Positions 31,241 through 42,059 of a DNA stretch of 64,000 nt are shown in pieces. The notes beneath the pieces were generated by a model that saw only the letters and a program-made list of their open reading frames with translations, searched no databases and was not told the DNA's origin. The stretch is from the NCBI RefSeq assembly GCF_027579695.1, contig NC_083592.1:34416714-34480713 (forward strand), written 5' to 3'. Both the position numbers and the translations under genes were made by a program. This stretch comes from Neoarius graeffei (taxonomy: Eukaryota; Chordata; Actinopteri; Siluriformes; Ariidae). Positions within the stretch are counted from its first letter, which is position 1. The number at the start of each line of letters is the position of its first letter.

Positions 31241-32840
31241 CCTTCTGATGAGAAATCAATAATGTATAGATTTATACCTAATTTATAGATCACTGAATAT
31301 ATTTATTTAATTTACAATCAGTTAAACTCTCAACCTTTAACCTCTTCTCACTGTTTACTTCTGTGTGCCTTCTTTCCTTCTTCAGCAGAAGTACTTAAAG
31401 ATAGACTGCCTTTCAGATTTTTCAAGTTCAGGTCATAAAAAGAATTTTCCCTGACACCCAATTATTTTGGTTTAGTGGACCGAAAGCAACTGAATTCGAA
31501 TCACAGACGTCCGATTTTATAATTTTTTAAAAATAGAACAATTAATGAATTTAAGGCCACATGGCTCTAAATTCTCCACTATTTTTTCCCGCTTCACCAT
31601 GACACAATTCAACATACTACGTCATGCATCATGTGGTGGGCTTTCCTCGTTCATGCAAGGCATTGTGGGATACAGATTTGAAACAGGAGAGAACACTGGA
31701 AGACATGAGTGTGCGAATGAAACATGAAAGACTGACTACAGTAAAGGAAAGTGAGAAGAAAAGACGTTATGTTGTGAAGGAAATGAAACGCAGGACCAAA
31801 CTAATAAATATCGGCGGTCAGCGAGCACCTAGCTGTGACCAGCTGTTCGTTTAGCGACAGAATGATGGAACTGTCAGTGCACGGTCAAAGATAAACCTGT
31901 AGATGGCAGTAATGCAACACTGTGGATGCATTAAAGTAAAACCCAAAAGCAGAAGAAACAGAATACCTGCGCATGCACACACGGACTTCCTCTGTCTGCT
32001 TGACTACGCGAAGCGAGCAATTTCATACACATTATTTGCTCGGGAATCCCCTCAAATTAAATAACTTCCCAGTCACAGAATGGCCTTTTTTTTTAAGATA
32101 TTGCAGAAATCAACATATATCACAATGACCAAATTTCAGAGGGAACTAAATTTCACCGATTTTATGAAATTGAAAGGCCATATTTCTTTAAAGGCAGGGT
32201 AAGTAATATGTTTTAGAAACATTTCTCGTTATATTTCTTGAAATTCTCTTTACATCCTGACGGTAATGAAGAACTCAAATGCCCTGAAAATAAAAAAAAA
32301 ATCTGTCATCTGTAGCATTTGAAGGGCTTTAAAAAGTGCGTCCAAATATTTTTATTCCATCCAAATGAAATGATTGGACAGCCCACCTATCTGTCTACTT
32401 ATATCCTCTTGAGAACCAACCCATAGACTTGTGTCCTCTGTAGTTGACATTTGTTTTACGTGCACACTCTCTTACTCTTTCAAGTTATTCACTTGAATCC
32501 TGGTGTTTTGTAAAGAGTACATCCTGGGCTTTCCAATGATATATCATGTGACAAGGAGGGTTGCTGGAAAATTCCTAGTAAGGAAATCACAACAAAAGAG
32601 AAATTGTTGCCCCTGCACTCATTGCACCTATCCGGAGTTCTCCACAAGGCTAAGCAGACATATTGCTAAAGCTAGTGGGTTAGTCGACAGCTGTGAATAC
32701 TAACAATAGCCATGTTTGTTGTTTCCATTAATTATGATAATGTTAGGTGTTTTCTTATATGTAAACGTGACATGAGGTAGTTGGATATGAAAATGATGTG
32801 CTATGTTACCCCCCAACAGTCTCGCTCATGGACTCGCCCA
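31241..32840. repeat. Mostly unassigned; dispersed repeat piece at 31397-31506
   Basis: The 31397-31506 part is the inverted partner of the window's first 110 bases, so at least part of this stretch is repetitive. A 76-codon frame at 31624-31854 is basic (MKHERLTTVKESEKKRR) but not recognised. No gene is supported. Confidence 0.4.
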
Positions 32841-32851
32841 CCAGCAAAATT

Positions 32852-33136
32852 CACCATCACTGCCGAACCCGATCCAGGCTTGAGGCGAACCATGTTTGGT
32901 TGACTTGGCCAGAACTGCAGCAGTACGGTGGCCAGTTCCTTTCTGTACCCATTCACACCTATGGACAATTTAGAGTAGCTAGTTAACCTAACTGCATGTC
33001 TTTGGACTGTAGGGGAAACCAGAGCACCCAGAGGAAACCCACACAGACACGCGGAGAACATGCAAACTCCACACAGAAAGGCCCCAGTCGGCCACTGGGC
33101 TCGAACCCAGAACCTTCTTGCACCACTGTGCCGCCC
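32852..33136 (-). mobile_element. V-SINE with a different, short 3' region
   Basis: Head and central domain are as in the other copies, but the 3' third (CACTGCCGAACCCGATCC, GAACTGCAGCAGTACGG) does not match the ATGAG, TTC or CCAGGTTGGGG types. Part of the head near the B box is deleted. An 11-bp duplication CCAGCAAAATT is at 32841-32851 and 33137-33147. Confidence 0.88.
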
Positions 33137-33147
33137 CCAGCAAAATT

Positions 33148-33427
33148 ACCAATATTAAATTCCAATAAAATTCTCCAAAATTATGTACCCTGCCTTTAAT
33201 TATTTTGTACAGTTCAACATGTACCCTTAACAAAGACGTCATGGTCCTGTGAAGAGGAGTGGTGCTCACGTTAATAAAGCAAGAAAAAAACAACAACTCA
33301 GAATTATACATAATTTCACAGAAGAGGTTTTTTTTTTACACTTTTCCTGGTGACATTCTTAACATTACAATTTCAATACAACTTACTTGCGGTAAAACTG
33401 TCAAGCAAAATATGTAACAAAATGAAT
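33148..33427. other. Unassigned spacer
   Basis: Nothing recognised. Confidence 0.35.
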
Positions 33428-33568
33428 GAGCATTGCTGCCTCACAGCTCCAGTGTCCCTGGTTCAATCCTGAGCCTGGGTTACTGTTTGTGTGGACTTGC
33501 ACACGATCTCCCCATTTCCTCTGGGTTCTCCGTTTTCCCTCCCACCTCCCAAAAACATGCATGTACTA
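33428..33568 (+). mobile_element. Old V-SINE relic cut by a Tc1 element
   Basis: Diverged head (GCATTGCTGCCTCACAGC, CCCTGGTTCAATCCTGAGCC) and central domain (CTCCCACCTCCCAAAAACATGC). It stops at the Tc1 left end and does not resume on the other side. Confidence 0.75.
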
Positions 33569-33570
33569 TA

Positions 33571-35174
33571 CAGAGGTGCTTGAAAGTTTGTGAACCCTTT
33601 AGAATTTTCTATATTTCTGCATAAATGTGACCTAAAACATCATCAGATTTTCACACAAGTCCTAAAAGTAGATAAAGAGAACCCAGTTAAACAAATGAGA
33701 CAAAAATATTATACTTGGTCATTTATTTATTGAGGAAAATGATCCAATGTTACCTATTTGTGAGTGGCAAAAGTATGTGAACCTTTGCTTTCAGTATCTG
33801 GTGTGACCCCCTTGTGCAGCAATAACTGCAACTAAACATTTCTGGTAACTGTTGATCAGTCCTGCACACTGGCTTGGAGGAATTTTAGCCCATTCCTCCG
33901 TACAGAACAGCTTCAACTCTGGGATGTTGGTGGGTTTCCTCACATGAACTGCTCACTTCAGGTCCTTCCACAACATTTTGATTGGATTAAGGTCAGGACT
34001 TTGACTCGGCCATTCCAAAACATTCACTTTATTCTTCTTTAACCATTCTTTGGTAGAACGACTTGTGTGCTTAGGGTCGTCGTCTTGCTGCATGACCCAC
34101 CTTCTCTTGAGATTCAGTTCATGGACAGATGTCCTGACATTTTCCTTTAGAATTCACTGGTATAATTCAGAATTCATTATTCCATCAATGATGGCAAGCC
34201 GTCCTGGCCAAGATGCAGCAAAACAGGCCCAAACCATGACACTACCACCACCATGTTTCACAGACGGGATGAGGTTCTTATGCTGGAATGCAGTGTTTTC
34301 CTTTCTCCAAACATAATGCTTCTCATTGAAACCAGAAAATTCTATTTTGGTCTCATCCATCCACAAAACATTTTTCCAATAGCCTTCTGGCTTGTGCACG
34401 TGATCTTTAGCAAACTGCAGACGAGCAGCAATGTTCTTTTTGGAGAGCAGTGGCTTTCTCCTTGCAACCCTGCCATGCATGCCATTGTTGTTCAGTGTTC
34501 TCCTGATGGTGGACTCATGAACATTAGCCAATGTGAGAGAGGCCTTCAGTTGCTTAGAAGTTAACCTGGGGTCCTTTGTGACCTCACTGACTATTACATG
34601 CCTTGCTCTTGGAGTGATCTTTGTTGGTCGACCCCTCCTGGGGAGGGTAACAATGGTCTTGAATTTCCTCCATTTGCACACAATGTGTCTGACTGTGGAT
34701 TGGTGGAGTCCAAACTCTTTAGAGATGGTTTTGTTACCTTTTCCAGCCTGATGAGCATCAACAACACGTTTTCTGAGGTCCTCAGAAATCTCCTTTGTTC
34801 GTGCCATGATACACTTCCACAAACATGTGTTGTGAAGCTCAGACTTTGATAGATCCCTGTTCTTTAAATAAAACAGGGTGCCCACTCACACCTGATTGTC
34901 ATCCCATTGATTGAAAACACCTGACTCTAATTTCACCTTCAAATTAACTGCTAATCCTAGAGGTTCACATACTTTTGCCACTCACAGATATGTAATATTG
35001 GATCATTTTCCTCAATAAATAAATGACCAAGTATAATATTTTTGTCTCATTTGTTTAACTGGGTTCTCTTTATCTACTTTTAGGACTTGTGTGAAAATCT
35101 GATGATGTTTTAGGTCATATTTATGCAGAAATAGAGAAAATTCTAAAGGGTTCACAAACTTTCAAGCACCACTG
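33571..35174 (-). mobile_element. Full-length Tc1 transposon, 1.6 kb, inactive
   Basis: Ends CAGAGGTGCTTGAAAGTTTG and its inverse, TA at 33569-33570 and 35175-35176. The terminal repeats are long (about 220 bp) with an inner motif resembling the outer tip (CAAAAGTATGTGAACC), the IR/DR layout of Sleeping-Beauty-like elements. It encloses one transposase gene on the minus strand. Confidence 0.96.
33791..34807 (-). pseudogene. Tc1 transposase, two stops and a lost catalytic residue
   Basis: 338-codon reading frame from the ATG at 34807 (MARTKEISEDLRKRVV) to a TGA at 33791-33793, normal Tc1 length. The paired helix-turn-helix DNA-binding region covers about residues 1-115, with a GRP-type linker (RRGRPTK) inside it. 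The DDE domain has D in WMDETKIEF and D in [10 protein letters not shown]; exactly 34 residues later stands K, in NPIKMLW, where DD34E transposases have Glu. In-frame TGA codons interrupt at 34154-34156 and 33953-33955. The frame is otherwise unshifted, so the element died recently by point mutation. It could be mobilised only in trans. Confidence 0.95.
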
Positions 35175-35180
35175 TATGTA

Positions 35181-35261
35181 CAGTACCAGACAAAAGTTTG
35201 GTCATATGTTCTTTTTCAATTATTTTTCTTTATTTTTAAAAATTAAAAGACACTTCATGTC
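35181..35261. mobile_element. Tc1-type terminal fragment
   Basis: CAGTACCAGACAAAAGTTTG after TA, continuing to AAAGACACTTCATGTCTTC, then breaking into the dispersed unit at 35262. Confidence 0.65.
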
Positions 35262-35655
35262 TTCATGAGCCAATGAACTCCTGATGGTGGTGGGACACAT
35301 GGGTTGGTACTGTATCTGGGGTGACTCTCTGCGAACTTAACATAGTACTGAGTCACTCTTCAAACCCGCTTCAAAAGATGCCCTGGATAGGAGGGGGCAG
35401 ATATCAGAATCACAAAGCCAACATGACTTGTGAACTGTTTGTATGGCACCTTTTAGCTCAACCCCATTGGATTCCAACAGCCACAAGCAGCTCACCTGCC
35501 TTGCAGTGAATGCCCCTTGAGGCAGGGTCCTACGGATATAAGACATAATTTTGCATTCAGCTTACCACGCAAGTGGTAATTTGCAGGTCAGAATGGATGC
35601 CTCCATGTTCATCTTTGGGAGCAACATGCTAGCCAGCTAACTCTGATGAATGATG
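35262..35655. repeat. Dispersed repeat unit, copy 2 (inverse of 9369-10142)
   Basis: Near-identical reverse complement of the 9.4-10.1-kb copy and lacking the SINE found there; the intact target AGAATGGATGCC lies at 35590-35601. Confidence 0.85.
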
Positions 35656-35657
35656 TA

Positions 35658-36357
35658 CAGTACCAGTCAAAAGTTTGGACACACCTTCTAATTCAATGGT
35701 TTTTATTTATTTAATTAAAAGACACTTCATGTCTTAAAGTAATGATGGATGTCGTTTCTCTTTACTTAGTTGAGTGATTCTTGACACAATATGGATTATT
35801 TCAGTTGTCTAATCAAGTTATTTACTGTATTTTTATTATTCACTATTTACTGTTTGATCTCAAACGCCCACGTGGGTTTCCTCCGGGTGCTCCGGTTTCC
35901 CCCACAGTCCAAAGACATGCAGGTAAGTTAACTGGTGGCTCTAAATTGACCGTAGGTGTGAATGTGAGTGTGAATGGTTGTCTGTGTCTATGTATCAGCC
36001 CTGTGATGACCTGGCGACTTGTCCAGGGTGTACCCCGCCTTTCGCCCGTAGTCAGCTGGGATAGGCTCCAGCTTGCCTGCGACCCTGTAGAACAGGATAA
36101 AGTGGCTAGAGATAATGAGATGAGATGAGATCTCAAACGCATTAAGAAAGCAAGAAATTGCACTATTTAACTTGTGACGAGACACGCCTGTTAATTAAAA
36201 TGCATTCCAGGTGTCTACCTCATGAATCTGGTTAAGATAATGCCAATAGTGTGGAAAGCATCATCAATATAAAGAATGACCTTTGAAGAATGTAAAATAT
36301 GTAATACTTTTTTGTTTACCATAGATGCATAGGTGTCTAAACTTTTGATTCGTATTG
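35658..36357. mobile_element. Tc1-type non-autonomous element split by a SINE
   Basis: Left end CAGTACCAGTCAAAAGTTTG after TA; the right end near 36330-36357 (AGGTGTCTAAACTTTTGATT) is a degraded inverse. The interior matches 9066-9366. SINE at 35868-36128. Confidence 0.8.
35868..36128 (+). mobile_element. 5'-truncated V-SINE
   Basis: Begins within the central domain (CCACGTGGGTTTCCTCC) and keeps the whole 3' region and ATGAG tail. Duplication GATCTCAAACGC at 35856-35867 and 36129-36140. The paralogue at about 9154-9166 is uninterrupted. Confidence 0.95.
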
Positions 36358-36455
36358 GCTTTTTTTTCATCTGGTATTGGGATTTTGATCTGGATTGGCT
36401 CCAGATCCTCCGTGACCATGACCAGGATAAATCAGCTACTGAAGATGAACGAATG

Positions 36456-36535
<80 letters not shown>
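36456..36535. repeat. (CA)n microsatellite
   Basis: About 39 uninterrupted CA units, the longest CA tract in the window. Confidence 0.99.
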
Positions 36536-36536
<1 letters not shown>

Positions 36537-36537
36537 T

Positions 36538-37054
36538 TAACAATTATTCCATGAAATCGAGTCGTACATAAGCTGATAGCTGATGAGGCGCGGAGCACTG
36601 AGTTGGCGATAAGCCATGTACGATGAGATTGAGTGGAATAACTGTTTTATTCTATCCGCATTCACTGGATTTTGAGAAACAGAGCATTTTTATTTTTTGC
36701 AAAGTCAGTAAACAAAAACTTTGAACAAAACGTCCAACAAAATAATTTCCACTTAGAATGTAAACAAACTGGCAAAATGACAGGAGCAATTTGTGAAAAA
36801 TGCTATAATAATAATTCTCGGAAAATTTTTTTTCTTTCCATCACATACTTTCATTCCATATTTTAGTGCTTTTCTTTTTGTATTTTTTAGGGTTTTGTTT
36901 TCAAGTAGAGTTTTTATTTTGTCCTCGGTTGATTCAGTAACATGCGCCGCCATTTTGTTTTTCTCTACTCACGGTATATGAGCTGATATCCTTGTCGTAG
37001 AGTAGCCAATCAGACCACGCGATTGCTCATATCCAGTGAATGTGGATAGAATAA
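36538..37054. mobile_element. Palindromic non-autonomous DNA element, copy 2
   Basis: Same hairpin and ATTCTATCCGCATTCACTGG inverted ends as 3049-3801 but with a shorter interior. It lies between a CA tract and a TA tract. Confidence 0.78.
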
Positions 37055-37061
37055 AAAAAAT

Positions 37062-37063
<2 letters not shown>

Positions 37064-37104
<41 letters not shown>
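37064..37104. repeat. (TA)n microsatellite, left part
   Basis: TA tract interrupted by a SINE; continues at 37481-37517. Confidence 0.97.
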
Positions 37105-37107
<3 letters not shown>

Positions 37108-37477
37108 GCGGCACGGTGGTGTAGTGGTTAGCGCTGTCGCCTCACAGCAAGAAGGTCCGGGTTCGAGCCCCATGGCCGGCGAGGGCCTTTCTGTGTGGAG
37201 TTTGCATGTTCTCCCCGTGTCCGCGTGGGTTTCCTCCGGGTGCTCCGGTTTCCCCCACAGTCCAAAGACATGCAGGTTAGGTTAACTGGTGACTCTAAAT
37301 TGACCGTAGGTGTGAATGTGAGTGTGAATGGTTGTCTGTGTCTATGTGTCAGCCCTGTGATGACCTGGTGACTTGTCCAGGGTGTACCCCGCCTTTCGCC
37401 CATAGTCAGCTGGGATAGGATCCAGCTCGCCTGCGACCCTGTAGAAGGATAAAGCGGCTAGAGATAATGAGATGAGA

Positions 37478-37480
<3 letters not shown>
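37105..37480 (+). mobile_element. V-SINE inserted in a TA microsatellite
   Basis: Full-length, well-conserved copy. A-box-like GGTGTAGTGGTTAGCGC near 37116 and B-box-like GGTTCGAGCCC near 37159 are the RNA polymerase III promoter elements. The target duplication cannot be delimited because the flanks are TA repeats. Confidence 0.96.
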
Positions 37481-37517
<37 letters not shown>

Positions 37518-37520
<3 letters not shown>

Positions 37521-38109
37521 CTGACTATCCTTACTACCAAAGGACCTTCCATTGACATCTATACTACTAAAGGAAGGCTGTCTGTCTGTCTCTCTGTCTG
37601 TTCACCTGTGCAAATCGACATGGTTGGACACACATACTCCATACTTGGCACATGGATTGGTGACACCTCAGAGGGGCCCAAGACAACATTTTTGATTTTC
37701 CAGAACATGGGATTAGTGCTAATCCAACATGCTATTCATTTCCCATAGGCTACATGCTTGCGCTAACACACTGTGCGCAGCCTCGGTGGGAATCCCTTCC
37801 CCGACTCGCCTGAGAGTTTCGATTGGACAGGACCTCAGTGCTCCTTGCTGGAGACTTCCGCTAGGACCGAGTCTACGTCACTGAGGAGACATGGGGAGCA
37901 ATTTACGTCATTTTAACATAACACAGTGAAAACACAAGTATCATACGTGTCCACTGAACTCTCCACTGGGCCATTCAGAAAAAATCAGGTTCACGGGCAA
38001 TAACTACTAGTAATTATTCATGCAGCTAATTAATGCAATGCTATACCTAAATCTTCACCTCACTAACTAAAAGGAAACCTTTTTGCTCTTTAATATTTTA
38101 CATAAAGAA
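37518..38109. other. Unassigned, possibly repetitive
   Basis: Starts with CTACTAAAGGAAGGCTGTCTGTC-type sequence common in animal repeats, then GC-richer DNA. No ends or frames could be defined. Confidence 0.35.
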
Positions 38110-38120
38110 GTGCACTTTTC

Positions 38121-38259
38121 TGTCAGCCCTGCGATGACCTGGCGACTTGTCCAGGGTGTACCCCGCCTCTCGCCCATAGTCAGCTGGGATAGGCTCCAGC
38201 TTGCCTGCGACCCTGTAGAACAGGATAAGCGGCTACAGATAATGGATGGATGAATGGAG
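38121..38259 (+). mobile_element. Strongly 5'-truncated V-SINE (139 bp)
   Basis: Only the 3' region (TGTCAGCCCTGCGATGACC through the GGATGGATGAATG tail). Duplication GTGCACTTTTC at 38110-38120 and 38260-38270 proves it inserted in truncated form. Confidence 0.93.
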
Positions 38260-38270
38260 GTGCACTTTTC

Positions 38271-38909
38271 CTCTTAAGGACCAGCCGAATTGAATCAATG
38301 CTCTACTCCAGCAGGGGCTGCTCTAACTACATCATCCAGAACTCTGCTGTATGTTCCTAACCGGCATGAGTCACTGTAAAGGGAGCTGCTATTCATTTCT
38401 GTGAGGACAAATATATTCCCACTGAAACCATCGACACTTGCTATGATTATGAGCCTCCTTAATGTGATGCCACAATTATTTTATGAACACTTTATTACGA
38501 AGGACAAAGAGGTGGTCTGGTCTAATATAATCCTTGTGAGAAGCTTATTCACAAAGGCGTCGTCATACAGACGCGAAAGCTTTTCTGCTAATAAACAAAT
38601 CACACATCATCATTCTATTTTCCTGGAATACACATCTGGCTATGACTTCTTTCAGGAAGATAAAAATGTCTTTTAATATAAGCGAGACAGACAGTTTGAA
38701 AGTACTGTACTTGAGTGTATGTTTTTGTGCTTTGAATCGTATTCTCAGTGAAAGAGAAAAGTTGGAAGCCCTCATGTGATTTTCTGTATTTCATAGTGAG
38801 ATTTTTATTATATAGAAGTGTCACGAAGCTGCACCAGAACCTCTGTGGTTTGCTATGGAGAATTGTTGATGAAGACCACTGCAAGAGTTGTGATTTATAC
38901 TGAATGTTG

Positions 38910-38984
<75 letters not shown>

Positions 38985-39442
38985 TTGTTTACGTTCTCTC
39001 CAATTCTGGAGGGTATTTTAAATTACCTGATCTACAGAATTGATTACAAGAGTAATCACTTGAGCAGATCAATGGCTTTCGGAAGTAAACACGTGGTCGC
39101 ACACATACATGCCGTGTCTCCAACAATGAGAGCAATAGGAGGAGAATTATAAGCCTTCAGAAACAAACAACATGCTGCTTTTCTTTCAGCTCGGGCCAAT
39201 TGCTGCAATCATAAATATGCTTAATTCTACAAATTCTTAATTAAATTACATAAATCCTGTTTACAGTCGCTAGGGACCAGAAGCCTTTTTAGCTGCTGCT
39301 GAAGAAGATAATGGTATTACACAGCCTTCTTTTCACCCAGATTCACTTCTCTATCTCACACTCGCTCTAACACTTTTTCTGGACGATAACGAAATCACAG
39401 TGTACCATAACAAGGAAATCTGTAATAATTATACCATTAACA
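38271..39442. other. Unassigned ~1.2 kb with CA tract
   Basis: (CA)n at about 38912-38980. The part at 39170-39330 (TAAATATGCTTAATTC, CTTAATTAAATTACATAA) looks unique and TAAT-rich, and might be conserved non-coding. No gene. Confidence 0.35.
38912..38980. repeat. (CA)n microsatellite
   Basis: About 34 CA units. Confidence 0.98.
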
Positions 39443-39455
39443 TTATATTATATCT

Positions 39456-39832
39456 CATCTCATCTCATCTCATTATCTCTAGCCGCTTTATCCTTCTACA
39501 GGGTTGCAGGCAAGCTGGAGCCCATCCCAGCTGACTACGGGCGAAAGGCGGGGTACACCCTGGACAAGTCGCCAGGTCATCACAGGGCTGACACATAGAC
39601 ACAGACAACCATTCACACTCACATTCACACCTACGGTCAATTTAGAGTCACCAGTTAACCTAACCTGCATGTCTTTGGACTGTGGGGGAAACCGGAGCAC
39701 CCGGAGGAAACCCACGCGGACACGGGGAGAACATGCAAACTCCACACAGAAAGGCCCTCGCCGGCCCCGGGGCTCGAACCCGGACCTTCTTGCTGTGAGG
39801 CGACAGCGCTAACCACTACACCACCGTGCCGC
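39456..39832 (-). mobile_element. V-SINE, full length
   Basis: Perfect 13-bp duplication TTATATTATATCT at 39443-39455 and 39833-39845; ATGAG tail, low divergence from other copies. Confidence 0.96.
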
Positions 39833-39902
39833 TTATATTATATCTTTAGAACAAAAATGTTATTGATGCACAACATCTATTGAAATATGCATGTCAGGTA
39901 TT

Positions 39903-41132
39903 AAGGCCCGGTCCCACAATACCAATAACTATAACTACAACTATAACGATAACTATAAATAAATCAGTCCCTTACAGTTTATGTGCTTGGTGCTCACACC
40001 AGACCGATAACGATCCCTATAGCCCAGGCCTGGGTTTATCCGTATCGGTGAGATTGCTTCTGGAGCAATTTTTTCCAGGCCTGGACCTGATCCGATAAAA
40101 CATCTGACCAGTCAGGGAATTGTTTACATGTGACGTTGTCTGAGCGCATGCTATTTTTCCCAAGGCATCTTTGTACATCCTTGTTGCATCATGAAGTCAA
40201 GGAATATGGATTCACGGAAAATAAATAATATAATACAAAGCACAGATCTTTTATTCACGGATATGCGATTTTTTTCTGTGAAATATTAATAGTAAATTAA
40301 TAAAGTAAACATAAATGCAGGTAAGATATTTTAATTATGAACTTCGGCAGGGGCGGCACGGTGGTGTAGTGGTTAGCGCTGTCACCTCACAGCAAGAAGG
40401 TCCGGGTTCGAGCTCCGTGGCCGGCGAGGGCCTTTCTGTGCGGAGTTTGCATGTTCTCCCCGTGTCCGCGTGGGTTTCCTCCGGGTGCTCCGGTTTCCCC
40501 CACAGTCCAAAGACATGCAGGTTAGGTTAACTGGTGACTCTAAATTGACCGTAGGTGTGAATGTGAGTGTGAATGGTTGTCTGTGTCTATGTGTCAGCCC
40601 TGTGATGACCTGGCGACTTGTTCAGGGTGTACCCTGCCTTTCGCCCGTAGTCAGCTGGGATAGGCTCCAGCTTGCCTGTGACCCTGTAGAACAGGATAAA
40701 GCAGCTAGAGATAATGAGATGAGATGAGAACTTCGGCAGGCCAAACATTTGTTTTTGACTTCTTAATTTTTTTATCTGTGATGCATCATCTGTATGAAAT
40801 CGGTAACCAATCTGTATTATACTGGAACGTCCGTGACGAATCTATAAATTATTAGCATCTGTGATGCATTCGTATTAAAATCCGTAACCACCATGGGTTG
40901 TTTTGAAGTCCAAGCTGTACAGTATGACCCAGAATAATGTGATGCTACTTCTTGGAAAAAACTTCCATGACTATTCCTAAGTTGCATGCATTTATTTACC
41001 TGAGTGTCAGGACCAAGCGATATTATAGTTGGGGTTATAGTTGTGGTGTGACTGCTCCAGACAGGCATCAGTATAGTTATAGTTGTAGTTATAGGTATAG
41101 TGATAGTTATCGGTGTTGTGGGACTGGGCCTT
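39903..41132. mobile_element. Non-autonomous DNA element with AAGGCCCGGTCCCACAA ends
   Basis: The left AAGGCCCGGTCCCACAATAC and right GTTGTGGGACTGGGCCTT are inverted repeats. Both arms continue into TATAGTTATAG-type sequence and its inverse, so single strands can pair over ~70 bp. No transposase and no clear duplication. SINE nested at 40352-40727. Confidence 0.75.
40352..40727 (+). mobile_element. V-SINE, full length
   Basis: Duplication GAACTTCGGCAGG at 40339-40351 and 40728-40740; inserted in the middle of the 39903-41132 element. Confidence 0.95.
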
Positions 41133-41644
41133 TCATCTCATAGACTATTCAGTCGTGACAGTAAAAGGAATAGAAAGAACATGCTGTAGGTCTGAGACAG
41201 AATGCGCTGTAAGCATGTACATGCCGACTGTTTAACATTAGTTTCCTAATGTTTTGCCTCATTTAACTGAACACTGAACACTGGTGTACTGGAGGAACAA
41301 CCTCACCTCTCTGAATGTGTATTTTGTATACAGTATGTGTAGATTGCTGTGTTATTTCTCGCCATGGAGAAGGATGTGAACCTGCGTTTACAAGATCATA
41401 TCATATCATATGTCTGTGTTTTACTGACTGCAGTGGACCCACTGCCTGTTTTTACTCCATAAAGCTACATAACTATTAATCATGGCTTATTTCAACAGCT
41501 TTCACCAATTTTGATGTTCAGTCACAGATTTTTATGAACAGAAGGTTGTGGCATTTTATTTTCCATCCTGACCTACATCATAACATCATTGCATCATTAC
41601 AGCTGACACTGTAGCTCAGTTGACTTATGACTTTGACTTATGGC

Positions 41645-41676
<32 letters not shown>

Positions 41677-41715
41677 CGCAGCTTCATCTCACACTGAAAA
41701 AAATCCAACCTTTAA
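41133..41715. other. Unassigned, with short GT tract
   Basis: (GT)n at about 41646-41673. No other feature. Confidence 0.4.
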
Positions 41716-41750
41716 TTGAAATAAATTTATTTCAGAGAGAAACAAATCCC

Positions 41751-42000
41751 ATCCATCCATCTTCTTCTGGTTATCCAAGGTTGGGTTGCAGTGGCAGTAG
41801 GCTAAGCAGGGTATTCCAGGCGTCCCTCTCCCTAGCAACACTTTCCAGTTCCTCCGGGGACGATCCCAAGGTGCTCCCAGGCCAGATGAGATATATAATC
41901 TATCCAGCATGTTCTGGGTCTACCCAAGGTCTCCTCCCAGTTGTGAGCCGGGTTACAGGCAAAGGCAGGAGCCTGGGTGTGCTGATCCTTGACAGCACAG
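41751..42000 (-). mobile_element. 5'-truncated non-LTR retrotransposon 3' end (Rex/RTE-like)
   Basis: Minus-strand 3' fragment ending in the (GGAT)n tail at 41751; it contains TGGGAGCACCTTGGGATCG and GAACTGGAAAGTG-type sequence typical of the last codons and 3' end of teleost Rex/RTE LINEs. Perfect 11-bp duplication AAACAAATCCC at 41740-41750 and 42001-42011. Confidence 0.8.
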
Positions 42001-42059
42001 AAACAAATCCCTCATCAAGAAATAATTATTTTCAACAAAAACACGTGTCACTATTACTG

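Noticed and set aside
36215..36598. 127-codon frame with a long Cys-Val run
   Set aside because: Translation of a CA/GT microsatellite.
37520..37960. Possible Helitron end (CTACTAAAGGAAGGCTGTCTG...)
   Set aside because: No CTRR hairpin terminus, Rep or helicase sequence could be tied to it; style alone is not enough.
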